Assembly (NCBI GenBank): GCA_023846275.1
Contig: JAIUJO010000191.1
Span: 62,001-126,000 of the forward strand
Direction of reading: 5' to 3'
DNA length: 64,000 nt
Source of the DNA: Vanilla planifolia
Taxonomy: Eukaryota > Streptophyta > Magnoliopsida > Asparagales > Orchidaceae
A program made the position numbers and the translations under genes. How positions within the stretch are numbered: position 1 is the first letter of the stretch; the number at the start of each line of letters is the position of its first letter. This document shows, one piece after another, positions 1 to 11,320 of this stretch. The notes under the pieces were generated by a model. That model had not been told where the DNA came from. It did no database searches and worked only from the letters and a program-made list of their open reading frames with translations.

Positions 1-420
1 TTTGTGTGTGCTTACATGTGTGTTTGTCCGTAAGCCTTTTTTAGTATGTGTGTGTGATGCATACATGTGCATATGTGCACACTTATATGTGCATACTTAT
101 GTGTGTATGTGTGTCCATGTGTGTGAACATGTGTGTGCATGTGCTTGTGCACTGGTGTCTATATACATGTTTGTGTGCACATTGGTGTGTGCTTGTGTGT
201 GCATATGAGTTTGTATCCATGTTTGTGTTTTTGTGAGTGAGTGTGCTTTCATGTGTATTTATGTGAAGGTATATGTGTGAGCATGTGCACATATGTGAGC
301 ATGTGTGTGTATGTGTGTGTTTGTGTGTACATGCATAACTATGTATTTGTTTGTGTGTCTACATGTGCATGTATGCATGTGTTGTGTGCTCGTGTATGTG
401 TGTGCATGTGTGCAAGTGTA

Positions 421-575
421 TGTGTGTCTACATATGTGTGGGTGTTTGTACATGCATGTGCATGTGAGTGTCAGTGTATGTGTGTGTGTGTGCATATGTA
501 TGTATACATGTATCTATGTGTGTGTGTATCTGTGTGTGGGTGTTTGTGTATGCATGTGCATGTGAGTGGAAGTGT
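421..575 (+). repeat. 98-bp-spaced local tandem duplication
   Basis: The phrase GGGTGTTTGT, then CATGCATGTGCATGTGAGTG in near-identical form, then AGTGTATGTGTGTGTG, occurs at about 440 and again at about 538. The two copies differ by a few substitutions. This is one of many short segmental duplications through which the array appears to have grown. Confidence 0.6.
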
Positions 576-3500
576 ATGTGTGTGTGTACATGTCTGGTTA
601 AGTCAGTCAGTGTGTGTGTGCGCATGGTTATTTGTGCATGTGCCTTTATGTTTGTTTGTGCATGCATGTGGGTGTGCAAGTGTATGCATGTGTGTGCATG
701 TTTGTGTGCATGTGTGTGTGCATGTGTGTGTGTGTGCGTGGGAGTGCATTTAGTTGTGTGTGTGTGCATATGTGTGTTTGCATGTGTGTGTGTAAGTTAA
801 TTCTTGTGTGCCTACATGTTTATGTGTATGTGTGCATTGGTTCTTCGTGTGTGTGTACCCATGTGTATGAATGTGTGAGTGTGTTCACGTGCACTTGCTT
901 GTGTGTGCATGTGTGTGTACGTGTGTGCATGCATGTGTATGTGTGCCTGTGTGTGAGTTCATGTGTATGTGTGCGTGCTTGTGTGCATGTGTACATTTGA
1001 ATGCATCTATTTGTGTGGATGCATTTGTGTGAGTGTTCTTGCATGCATGAGGGTGTGTATGTGTGTGTGCATTTGTGTGTTTCATGTCAATGCATTTGTG
1101 CATGTGTGCTTCTACATGTACATTTGCATTTGCATGTTTGCATTTGTGTTCATGCATGTGTTTATGAGTGTGTATGTGTATATGTTTGTGTGCACACATG
1201 TGTGTGTGGATAAGCATATATGCATGTGTGTGTGTGTGTGCATGAGTGTGTGTGTGTGTGCATGTATGTCTTTTCATTCATGTGAGTGTGTGTGCACGTG
1301 CATGTGTGTGTGAATGTGTTTGAGCTTCTGTGTGTGTATCTGTGCTGGTGCATGAGCCTCTGTGTGTGTGTGTGCAGTATTGTCCACGTGTCTATCTATG
1401 TGTGTGTATTTTTGCATATGTGCTTGTACATTGTGTGTGTGTGTCTACTTGTGTATATGTATTTTTTTTGCGTGTCTTGTTGTGTGGATGCGTGTGGGTG
1501 TTTGCATGTGTCTATGTGTGTGATTGTGTGTGCATGCTTGTGCATGTGTTTATGTGTTTGTGTGTGCTTTGTTATTCTTGCATATATAGGTGCCTCTATA
1601 TGTGTTTGTGCATGTGGGTAGGCATGTGTGCATCTATATGCCTATGTATTTTAATTATGTACATTTGTGTGAGTGTTTAGGTATGTATGTGTGTGTACAC
1701 ACATGTGCATGCTCCATTATAGCCTATGCATGCATGTCTGTGTACATGAGTGTGTGTGTGTATGTGTTTGTCTATGTGTGTATACATGTGTATGAATGTG
1801 TATGTGTGCATATGTGCATTTATATTTCTATGTGTGCATGTGTGCATGCCTTTGTGTGTATATGCATATGTGTGTGGGTGGGTTTGCAAGTATATATGTA
1901 TGTTTATGCATGTGTAAATCCATGTGAGAGTGAGTGTGCATGTGCGTGTGCACATTTGTGTGGGCGTTCATACGTGCATGTGTGTGTGTGAAAAATTGAG
2001 CAAGTCTGTGTGTGAGTCCATGTACATGTGTGCATATATGTGTACGCATATGGGTGTGCATATGTGGGTGCATGTGCACTTGTATTTATGTTTGTGTGCA
2101 TGCATGTGTCTGCATATCTTTGTGGGTTTATGCATGTGTGCATCCATCTTGTGTGTTTGTGCGTGCATGTGTGTGTATGTGCTGGAGTGTTTGTGTGAAT
2201 GTGTGTGTGTGTGTGCATGTGTTTATGTGCATGTAGATGTGTGTATTTATTTACTTGTGTACATGCTTATGTATGTTTGTGTGTGTTGTTTATTCATGCA
2301 TATGTGTTCATACATGTGTGTATGTGCTAGTCTATGACTATGTGTGTGTACATGCATAGGTACACGTGTGTTGCTGTGACTATTTGTCTTGTGCATGTGT
2401 GTGCCTATGTTTGTTTATGTGTGTGTGTGTACTTATGATGGTGCTTGTTTGTATGTGTGCATGTGCTTTTCCCAGGTGAATGTATTTGCATGTCTACAAA
2501 TTTTTGTGTATGTGTGCATATGTGTAAGTATTTGTGTGAGCATGTGTTCATGCATGTGTGCATTTATATACATATGTGTGTGTTTATGGGTGTGTGTGCA
2601 TGTACATGTGTGCTTTTTGTGTTAACATGCATTTATATGCATGTGCTTGTGCTTGTGTGTGTTTATACTTATGTATAAGTGTACACATGTTTGTGTGCAT
2701 GTGTGTCTGTACGTGCATGTATGCATGTGAGCATGTAGGTGTGCACATGTATGAGCATGCACATTTGCATGTGTGTATTTGTGTTATAAGTTTTTGCTTG
2801 TTTTTATGTGTGTGTGGAAGTGTGTGAATGCACTTATATGTGTGCATGAACATGTGCATGAAGATGTGTTTGTGAGTGTGTGTATTTGTATGCATGTGCA
2901 TGCATTCGTGTGCATGTGTATGTGTGCATGGGTGTGTTTGTATTGGTGCCTGTTGTCATACATATGTGTGTTTTTTTCATGTTCATTTGTTCTTGTGTGT
3001 TTCCATGTATGTGCATGAGAGTGTGCAAGCATCCGTGAATGTGTGCATGTGTGCATATATGTGTGTGTGTTTGTGTGTATGTATGTTGGTGTGCAACTAT
3101 GTCTATGTGTATGTTTGTATGTGTGTATGTGCGCATGTGTAGGAGTGTGCATCTATGTGCTATATATGCATGTGTGTGTGTATGTGTAAGTATGTGAGTG
3201 TGTGGGTGCATGTTTGTGTTAGTGTGTGTATGCATATGTGTGTATGTGTTTGTATGCATGTGCATGCATACATGTGTGTGTCAAGGTTATGCACATATGC
3301 ATGTGTTCCTATGCATATGTATGCTTGTGTTCCTACACATGCATGTGCATCTATGTGCAGTGTGTGTGTGTGACTATTTATGCATGTGTTTGTCTGTACG
3401 TGGGTGCATATGTGCATGTGTGTATGTATACGTCTGTGTGTGTCTGCATGCTCACAAGTGCGAACATGTGCATGTGTGAATGTGTGCAATTGATTATGTG

Positions 3501-6500
3501 TGTGTACATGTGATTATTTGTGAGTGCATGTGTACGTGTGTGTATGCATGTGCATGCAAGTGTTTTTGTGCAATCATGTGTATGCAATTAAATGTGCATA
3601 TATGTGTACATGTGTATGTGTGTGCTTGGTTGTTGATGTGTGCATGCCTATGTGTGCATGGATGTGTGTGTGCACACCTGTGTGTGTTAGTATATGTGTG
3701 TGTGCATATTTGAGTCCATTTTTAGCCATTTTGTACATATGTATTTGTGTGTGTGTATGCCTGTGTGCACATATACACGTGTGTGTGTGTGTGTATGTGT
3801 TTTTTCTGTGTGTTTGTGTGCACCTGAGCATGTTGTTGTGTGTGGGGTGTGTCTGTGTGTGTATGTTTTGTGCATGTTTGGGTGCACGCATGTTCCTATT
3901 TATTGTAAGCTTGGATGTGTGTGTTTATGCTTTTATGTATGTGTGCATGCACATCCATGCATGCATGTGCATACGTGTGTCCATGCATGCCTTTTTGCTT
4001 GCATATGTGTATGTTTGGGGATGTGCATATCTATGTGTATGTGTACTTGTGTGAATGTATGTGGAAGTGTGTGTGCATGTGTATGTGTGTGTGCATGCAT
4101 GTGTTTATATGTGAGTGTTCATTTGTGTGTGTATGTATCCATGTGTTTTTATACATGCATGTGCATGCATGTGCATGCATTGCATGTCTGGGTGCATGTG
4201 TATGTGTGCAAATGTGTTCTTTTTTGTGAGCCTATCTTTATGCAAATGTGTATATATGCCTTTGTTTGTGTGTGTGATCAAGTGTGTATATATGCACGTG
4301 TGTGTGTGTGGATCTATGTGTATATGTTCTTGTGTCGATTTGTTAATGCATGTGCATGTGTGTGTGTAAGCATGCATGTGTGTGGGTGTGTGTGTGTCTA
4401 CATGTGCTTGTATGTATGTTTATGTTTATGTGCATTTCTTACATGTGTATGTTTGTCTATATTTATGTGTGCATCGACATGTGTGTACATGTGTTTTTGT
4501 GCTTTGTGTGCATGTATCTGCTTATATGCATGTGCATAGGAGTTGTTGTGCTTGTACGTGTGTGTGTGTGTGTGTGTATGCATGTGCGTTTGTGTATATG
4601 TATGTGTGTGTGCACTTATGTGTGTTTTTTGCACATTTTTGTGCCTTTCTTTGGATGTGTTTCTATGTGTGTGTGTTTATGTGCATGCATGCATGTTTGT
4701 ATGCATGTTAGTGTGTGTATGTGTGCTTATGTTTGTATTTACATGTGTGTGTGCACGTACATGTCTGTGTGTGTTCCTCTATTTTTTCATGTTTCTTGTT
4801 GCATATTTGTGTATGTGTGTGTGTGTGTGCATGTGTGTACATGTGTGAGTGTGTGTTTGCGTGCATGTGTATGCATGTGTTTGAGTGCATTGTGTTAGTT
4901 TATGTGTGTGTCTGTGTGCATGACTGTGTCTGGGGGTGTAGTAAAAATGTGTGTGGGTGTGTGATTATATTCTTGTCTATGTGATGCATATACATGTTTG
5001 TGTGTGTGTGTGTTTGGGTGATTATGTGCATTCATGTGTATTGGTATTTGTGAGTGCACACATGTGTGTGTGTGTGCATGAGTATATGTGTGTGCAGGTG
5101 CTTATATGTGTGTTTTTGTTAGCACATGTGTTTGTATGGGTACATTCATGTGTGTGTGTGTGTGCATGTGTGTTATTTGTGTGCGTGCACATGCATGCGT
5201 ATGTCTGTGTCAGTGCATTTGTGCATGTGCATGAGTGAGTGCACATTTGTGCATTCGTGCATGTTTCTTGCACGAGTGTGTTGCATGTGTGTACGCACAT
5301 ACTTTTATGTGTTTCCTTTTGTGTTTGTGCATGTGTGTGCCACTACATATGTGTGTGAGTATTTTAGCATGGGTGCTTGCATGTGCTCATTTTTGTTGTT
5401 CCATGTACTTACGTGTTAATGTGTGTCTACGTGGGCAGGTGTATGGCTATGTGTGTGTGCATAAGTTTACATGGGTGTGCATGTTTGTGTGCATGTGTGT
5501 GTTTGCTTGTTTGCATGTGTGAGTGACTATTAGCATGCTTGTGCATTCCTATGTGTATGTGTGTGTTCAGACAAGCATGTTTATTTTCATGGATGAGTGC
5601 ATGTGCATGTGTGTCTGTAAGTGTATTCATGTATTTATGTTTGTGTGCATGTGTGTGTGCATGCATGGGTGTGTGTGTGTATGTGTGTGTGAGTGTTTTT
5701 GTTCATAATCAAGTGTGTGTGTGTGTGTATGTGTTAGCATGTTTTTCTATGCTCATGTAAGCATGTGAGTGCATGTTTATGTGTGTGCATGAGTGTCTGT
5801 ACGTGCATTTGTGTGTGCTCGTTTGTATTTGTTTAGGTGTTTGTGTGTGCGTGCATTTGCACCTGTGTGCATGTGCATACATGTGTATGTGCATTTGTGT
5901 GTGGCTGTGTGTGCTAGTGCATGTGTATGTATTTGTGCATGTGAGTGTGTGTGCATGTATGTGTGCATATGTTTGTGCATGTGTGTGCATACCTTTACAT
6001 GCATATGCATGTGTGTGCATCTTCTGCATGGGTGCATGTGTTTATTCATACAAGTATGGATGTGCTTGTTTATATGTGCATGCATGCATATACATGTTTG
6101 TGATTGTGCTCATGTGCTAGCATGTGTGTATGTGTGCATTCCTACATGTTTGCTTATGTGCACATGTATGTGTGCACATGTGAATATGGGCATGCATGTG
6201 TGTGCAAGCATGTGTTTGGGTGTACGTGTGTGCTCTAGTCCATGTGCATGTGAGTGATTGCTATCACATGTGCTTGCATGTGCTAGTTCATTTAGTTGTG
6301 TGTATGTCTTTATGTATGAGTGTGTGTTCATACATTTGTGAGTGTGTGTGTGCCTAATAGTATGTATGTCACTGTGCTTGTGCATGTTCATGTGTGTGCA
6401 TGGGCGTGTAAGCCAATGTACATGTGTGTGCTTGCTTGTTTGCAAGTGTGTTCCTTTGTGTGTGAGTGTGTTTTTATTATGTGTGTTGGCACATGTATGC

Positions 6501-7664
6501 ATTTGTTTGTGTGTGCATACGTGCAAGTTTGTGTGTGGGTGTGTATGCATGTGTGTGCGTCATGTGTGTGCATGTGTGAGTGGTCGAGTGTGTGTGTGTG
6601 CATATGTGTGTATGTGTATTTGTGTCATTGAGTGTGTGTGTGCGCATGTGAGTGCGTTTGTTCATGCTCATATAGGCATGTGTGTGGGTGCATGGGTGTG
6701 CATGTGTATGTTAGTGTATGCCTATTTGCATTTGTCTTGGTGTGCATGCTTGTGTGTGTAATATGTTTATATGTGCCTATATTTGTGCATGTGTGCATGT
6801 GGGCATGTGTGTGTGCATGCATGTTTGTGTCCTTGCATATGTGTGTGTGTGTCTATGTGTGTACATGTGCATATGCATGTCTACACATGTATGTTCTAAT
6901 GCATATGTGTGTGTAGTCTTCAGCTTGCATGAGTGTGTTATGTGCATGCATTTGTTTATGTGCATATGAATGCACATTGATATGCACATGTGTTTATATG
7001 TATATCTATGTGTAGGTATATGTGTGCGTGTGTGTATGCATGCATGTGCACATGTGTGCATGTGTGTATGTTCATTTGTGTGTCCATGTTTGTGTGTGTG
7101 TGCATGTGTGGTTGTGTGTGTTTGTATGTGCTTTATTGTGTGTGTAGGTGTGAGGACATGTAAGTCTGTATTTGTGTGCATGTGAGTATGAGTATGCATT
7201 TGTGTCTATATATGTGAGTGTTTGCATGTGTATGTGCATGCATTTGTGTGGAAGTGTGTTTGTGTATGTCTATGTGCACATGTATGCAAATGTGTTTTTG
7301 TGTGTCTATGTGCACATGTGTGCATTTGATTATGTGTGTGTGCATGTGATTATGCAAGCATGTGTGCATGTATGTGAGTGCATTTGCATGTGTTTCTGTA
7401 TGTGTATGCATTAATGCGTGTGTGTGTGTGTATGTGAGCGTGAGTGTGTGTATGTGTGTGTGTATGTATTTTGGTGTGCATGTGTGTATGTGTGTGTGCA
7501 TTTGCATCCAATCATTTTTATGTGTGTACGTGTATGTGCACATCCATGTGCATGCATGTGTGTTTGTGCATTTTCCTGTGTGTGTGTGTGTGCATGTAAA
7601 TTTTAGTGCATTTGTGAGTGTGTCTTTATGTGTGTGTTTTAGTGTGTATGTTTGTGTGCATGTA

Positions 7665-7722
7665 TTTTAATTTGAGCTTATGTTCTTGTAGGAATACCCA
7701 TGTATTTGTGCTTGTGGGTGAC
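7665..7722. other. Short non-repetitive island in TG array
   Basis: About 55 bases depart from TG/CA composition: a T/A-rich start (TTTTAATTTGAGC), then GTAGGAATACCCATG and GGGTGACAATG. The island is too short to classify. It has no repeat-element hallmark and no convincing open frame. It could be a remnant of unique DNA or simply a heavily diverged piece of array. Confidence 0.4.
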
Positions 7723-9393
7723 AATGTATGTGTGTGTGTATGCATGTGTGTATGTGCATGTGTATGTACATTTGTATGTGCATGTGTGTGTGTGTGTTTG
7801 GATGTGTGCATGCATGCACACATAGATGTGTGTGTATGTATATGCAAATGTGCTTATGTGCAACTGTACATGTGTGAGCATATGCATATGTGTGGATGTA
7901 TGTGTATTCGTATGTTCACATTGCCATACATTTGTGTCTTGTGTGTTTGTGTGTGTCTACATGTGTGTCATTAAGAGTGAATGTGAGTGTATGCATGTGT
8001 GTGTATATTTGTGTGTAACTGTGTGTATTCATGTTTGTGCATGTTTTTGGTTTCATGTATATTGGTGTATATGTGTGTGCAAGTGCATGTATGTGTATGT
8101 GTTTGCATGTGCGTGGGTACATTTGGGGGAGTGAGTGTGGGGGCATGCCTGTGTGGGTGTGAGTGGGTGTTGGTGTGCATGTGTTTGTACATACATGTAT
8201 GTGTATGCATGTGCACATACTCATGTGTATGTGTATGTGCATCTTTTTATGTGCCTGTCTTTGCACATGTGCATGTGTTGGTGTACGCATATTGGTGTAT
8301 TTGTTTATTTCTTTATACATGTGTGTGCCTTCATGTGTGTGCATATGTATGCATGTGTGTGTGAGTGATTGCATGCTTGTGCCCTTGAGTGTGTTTGTGC
8401 TAATGTGCATGTGTGTATGCAAGAATGTGTATTTTTGAGTGTTTGTTTGCATGAGCATGCATGTGTGCATGTGTGTGCAAATGTGAGTGCGTGTGTTTGT
8501 ACATGTTTGAGAGTTTGCATGTTGTGTACATGTGGGTATGTATGCTTTTGTGTGTTATGCTTGCATGCGTGCATGTGTGTAGGTGTGTATGCATGAGTGC
8601 CTGTGTGCAAGCTCATGTGTATATGCTTGTGCGTTTTAATGTGTCAATCTGTGCTTATGTATGAGTGTGCATGTGCTTGCATGTTTCTATGTGACTGTGT
8701 GCATATGTGTGTATGGGTGTGTGTTAGTGCATGTGTGTGTGTCTGTGTGCATGCATATTCAACTATGTATATGTTATTGTGCATGAGCATAATTAGACAT
8801 GTGTGTGTTTGTGTCTATGTAATTGCCATGTGTGCATGCAAGTTTATGTGTGTACATGCATTTGTGTGTAGATTTATGTATGTGCTTGCACGTGTGATTG
8901 CATGTGTGTGGAAGTGTGTATGGGTGTGTGATTATGTGTGTGGATGCATGTGTGTGTGGATGGGTGCTTGAGTGCATGTGTGTGTTCATGTGTCTTGGCA
9001 TGCGTGTGCTTATATGTGTGCGTGCATGCTTGTGTATGTGTGTGTCTATGTGAGTGTTTCGTGTGAGTGCTTATGCATGTGTGTGTTTGCATGTGCATGT
9101 AGATCCATTTCTCTGTGCATTTGTATGTGTGTGTGTGTGCACATACTTGTGTGTGTTTATGTGCATGTTTTTGTTTGCATGTGTGCATATATGGTTGTCA
9201 AGTGTGCATTTGTGTGATTGTGTCAACATGTATGTGTGGGTGCATGCATGTGTGCCCTTGTCCATGCAAGTGTGTGTACATATGTGTGTGCATGGCAATC
9301 CCCATGTATGCATCTGTGTGTGTGTGTGTGTGTGCATATATATTTTTATATACGTGTGCATGTACATGAGCATGTGTGTGTGCATGTGTGTTT

Positions 9394-9405
9394 GAATGTA
9401 TGTTT
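9394..9405 (+). repeat. Left target-site duplication of LINE
   Basis: GAATGTATGTTT, 12 bases, sits immediately before the first LINE-like base and is repeated exactly at 11309-11320, just after the element's 3' end. A length of 12 bp is normal for L1-type target-primed reverse transcription. Because the host DNA is itself low complexity, a chance match is possible, but both copies sit at the composition boundaries. Confidence 0.8.
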
Positions 9406-9406
9406 C

Positions 9407-10246
9407 AAGAAAACAGATTTCAACTTTTTGATTCAGAAAATTGAGCATCAGGTTGCTAAGTGGTGGGTACGCCCCCTCTCCTTGGCTGGAAGGATTCTGT
9501 TGATCAAGGCTGTTTTGGAGTCGTTTCCAAATTTTGTGATGAGCCATTGTGTGGTTCCACTGGGGGTGGTGGAGTAGATGGAACAGTTGATGAGGAGATT
9601 CCTATGGTGCGACACAGGTACAACTCATGCTATCCATTATGCTGATTGGCACACTGTTACACTCCCGAAGGACATGGGTGGCCTTGGTTTACTTGATCTC
9701 AAGATCTGGCATCGTGCATTAGTCATGAAGCATTGCAAAAGACTATTATACCGTGAGAACAACCTTTGGGCGGACATCATGAAGATTAAGTACCCTTTGA
9801 GAAACAACCCTTGCAGGGTCCCTAGGGGTGCTTCCCATGCGGGAAGGTTGATGCTTGAGGCCCTCCCAGATGCCCTGGGGGGTTTCATCTGGAGGATGGT
9901 GGATGGAATGTGCACTGATTTCTATGAAGACAATTGGCTGTGTTTTCTTCCAATTAAATGGTAGCCCACATTCATCAACATGGAGGCCTCGTGGCCAAAA
10001 TATGTGGGAAATTGCATGTTGGGGCCGAGGAAGTGGGACAGGTTTTCTATTGCTCGCTGGGCGAACCCTTTATTGGAGGACAGAGTCATGCACCTGTCGT
10101 GGGGTCATAATTGTGGGAATGACGAGTTTCTTCAGGTACACACTGAATCCCCTAAGGTCTCTTCTATAAAGTTCTATCGGGCTCTCATTGCATTGAGAGG
10201 AGCTGACAATGCTCGATCTACCCCACCGTCGGGGACCTTGCGTTGA
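9407..10246 (+). pseudogene. LINE ORF2 remnant, part 1: RT thumb and connection region
   Basis: One reading frame runs from the truncation point and encodes the region just downstream of the RT catalytic core. The thumb signature LSLAGRILLIKAVL is at 9476-9517, followed by FPNFVMS and the RRFLWC motif at 9593-9610. PKDMGGLGL at 9665-9691 is the conserved motif that follows the thumb in plant LINEs. A Trp-rich connection region follows, including WPKYVGNCMLGPRKWDRFS. The frame is broken by TAG at 9575-9577 and TAG at 9962-9964, and ends at TGA 10244-10246 after a frame change. Each TAG is one transition away from CAG or TGG, so ordinary mutational decay explains them. The YADD-type catalytic core would lie upstream and is missing. 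Identification is by motif recognition only. Confidence 0.92.
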
Positions 10247-11268
10247 TATGGAAGCTTAAAGTCTTGCCCCGGGTCCATACTTTCTTTTGGCGTGTGGCTC
10301 GGAACCTCGTGCCTACGATGGATTGGCTCAAAAGAAGGCATTTGACTGTTTGCAGCAACTGTAGTTGGGGTTGTGATGTGGCTGAGACTCAGCAACACGC
10401 ACTGTATGATTGCGCTGCCGCTCGCAGTATCTGGGAGGACCCTATGTTACACACATCTGCCGAGGTGTTGGGCATCTGTGGTGGTGCGCACACGCACGCC
10501 CGCTGTGGTGGCCGGTTTTTGGAGCGTTTTCTATCCCGTGCCGCTCAGCTTGACACGATGCGCAGCATCTCCACGGCTCATCTGGCCATTGTGGCCTCTA
10601 CCTTGTTCCATATCTGGGAGAATAGGAACCGCAAGGTGCATAAGAAGTCCACCCTCAATAATAACATGCTAATTCAGAGGATCAAATTGGAAAGTACTGC
10701 CACTATAAAGCTCATTAATCATCATCCTTCTTCATCCAACTGGAAGTTCAACCCCTTGGGGTCCCTGGTAACCAGTTTTTGGCTTCCCCCTCCAACGGGA
10801 TGGATAATGATCAATTGCGATGCTGCAGTGAGAAACGAGAAGGCTGGTATTGGCTTGGTCGTTCACGATCATGAGGGTAGGCCCATGCATGTTGTGGAGA
10901 GAGGTTTCATTTCACAGGCAAGTGACGCCTCAGAGTTTTAGGCTGTTATGGAAGCTATGGTGTTTATCATGACTAAACTAAAGAAATATCCTGCGGTTGA
11001 GATCCAGACTGATTCTACTTTCGCATTACATGACGGAATGCAATGGGTTTGTTGCCCTTTGGAGGGTGGTATTGTTTCTGATGCTCTCCACTTTGTGAGA
11101 AAGTTGCCTGCTTTTCACCTCACTCATGTTTTAAGGGAAGGCAATGCCCCTGCGGATTGGGTGGCAAAATTTGCATGCTCATCTGATATGTCCTGGGAAA
11201 GGGGAATGTCCCCACCCAAGCCGTTACTTAAGCTCTTACTAGCTGACTTTGCCTTTAAGCCCCCATAG
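10228..11268 (+). pseudogene. LINE ORF2 remnant, part 2: zf-RVT and RNase H-like domains
   Basis: The protein continues in the next frame (frame change somewhere in about 10200-10240). WKLKVLPRVHTFFWR opens the zf-RVT domain (FFWR at 10282-10293). The putative zinc ligands are C-x2-C at 10351-10362, His at 10396 and Cys at 10411 (pattern HxxxxC). An RNase H-like fold of the plant LINE type follows: INCD with Asp at 10819-10821, Glu at 10933-10935 (ASEF), Asp at 11011-11013 (QTDS) and Asp at 11155-11157 (NAPADWVA). All four acidic positions of the RNase H active site are still present. TAG at 10939-10941, two codons after the catalytic Glu, interrupts the domain; a Trp or Gln is usual in that neighbourhood. 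The natural C-terminus is the TAG at 11266-11268, shortly after a Pro/Lys/Leu-rich tail. Confidence 0.93.
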
Positions 11269-11308
11269 TGTGTTGTATAATGTAGGCCTTGGCCACTTTT
11301 TTGATCAA
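11269..11308 (+). other. LINE 3' untranslated tail
   Basis: Forty bases lie between the ORF2 stop and the right target-site duplication. They contain two GGCC tetranucleotides separated by TT (11285-11294), a T6 run and a terminal GATCAA. There is no AATAAA and no poly-A. This defines the 3' end of the inserted copy. Confidence 0.7.
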
Positions 11309-11320
11309 GAATGTATGTTT
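11309..11320 (+). repeat. Right target-site duplication of LINE
   Basis: GAATGTATGTTT exactly matches 9394-9405. TG-array sequence resumes directly after it (GCACATGTACATG), as expected if the LINE inserted into an already existing array. Confidence 0.8.

Larger units (their letters stand above)
1..9393 (+). repeat. Degenerate TG-rich alternating purine-pyrimidine array, left part
   Basis: The whole stretch consists of TG, CA and TA steps (words such as TGTGTG, GCATGTG, TATGTG, TGCATG) on the + strand. Short perfect (TG)n runs never get long and there is no fixed short period. Interruptions are brief: around 595-610, 1985-2010, 2465-2510 (a CCCAGG and T-rich patch), 3710-3740, 4930-4955 and 6245-6300. 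All open frames here are Cys/Val/Met-rich on + or His/Thr-rich on -, as expected from the composition, so I see no gene. The array continues beyond the left edge of the window and runs up to the LINE insertion. Confidence 0.95.
9406..11308 (+). mobile_element. 5'-truncated plant L1-type LINE fragment
   Basis: About 1.9 kb of ordinary-complexity sequence is embedded in the TG array and bounded by 12-bp direct repeats. It carries the C-terminal part of a LINE ORF2 on the + strand: RT thumb, a connecting region, a zf-RVT zinc-binding domain and an RNase H-like domain, then a 40-base 3' tail ending TTTTTTGATCAA. ORF1, the endonuclease and the RT catalytic core are absent, so this is a 5'-truncated insertion, the usual outcome of incomplete reverse transcription. 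There is no poly-A tail next to the right target-site duplication, which is odd for an L1 and may reflect loss of the tail or a poly-A-free 3' end. The coding part is decayed (three in-frame stops and one frame change), so the copy cannot move by itself. The RNase H at the C-terminus, together with zf-RVT, points to a plant L1 lineage. Confidence 0.95.

Noticed and set aside
3694-4539. Long + strand open frame rich in Cys, Val and Met (281 codons), and many similar ones in the TG blocks
   Set aside because: TGTG/CATG-rich DNA encodes Cys-Val-His-Met in every frame and rarely makes stops. There is no conserved domain, no codon signature, and overlapping frames look the same.
10801-11268. RNase H domain as part of an LTR retrotransposon
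   Set aside because: It follows a zf-RVT domain and LINE RT thumb in one element, with no LTRs, integrase or protease. The 12-bp target duplication also fits a LINE.
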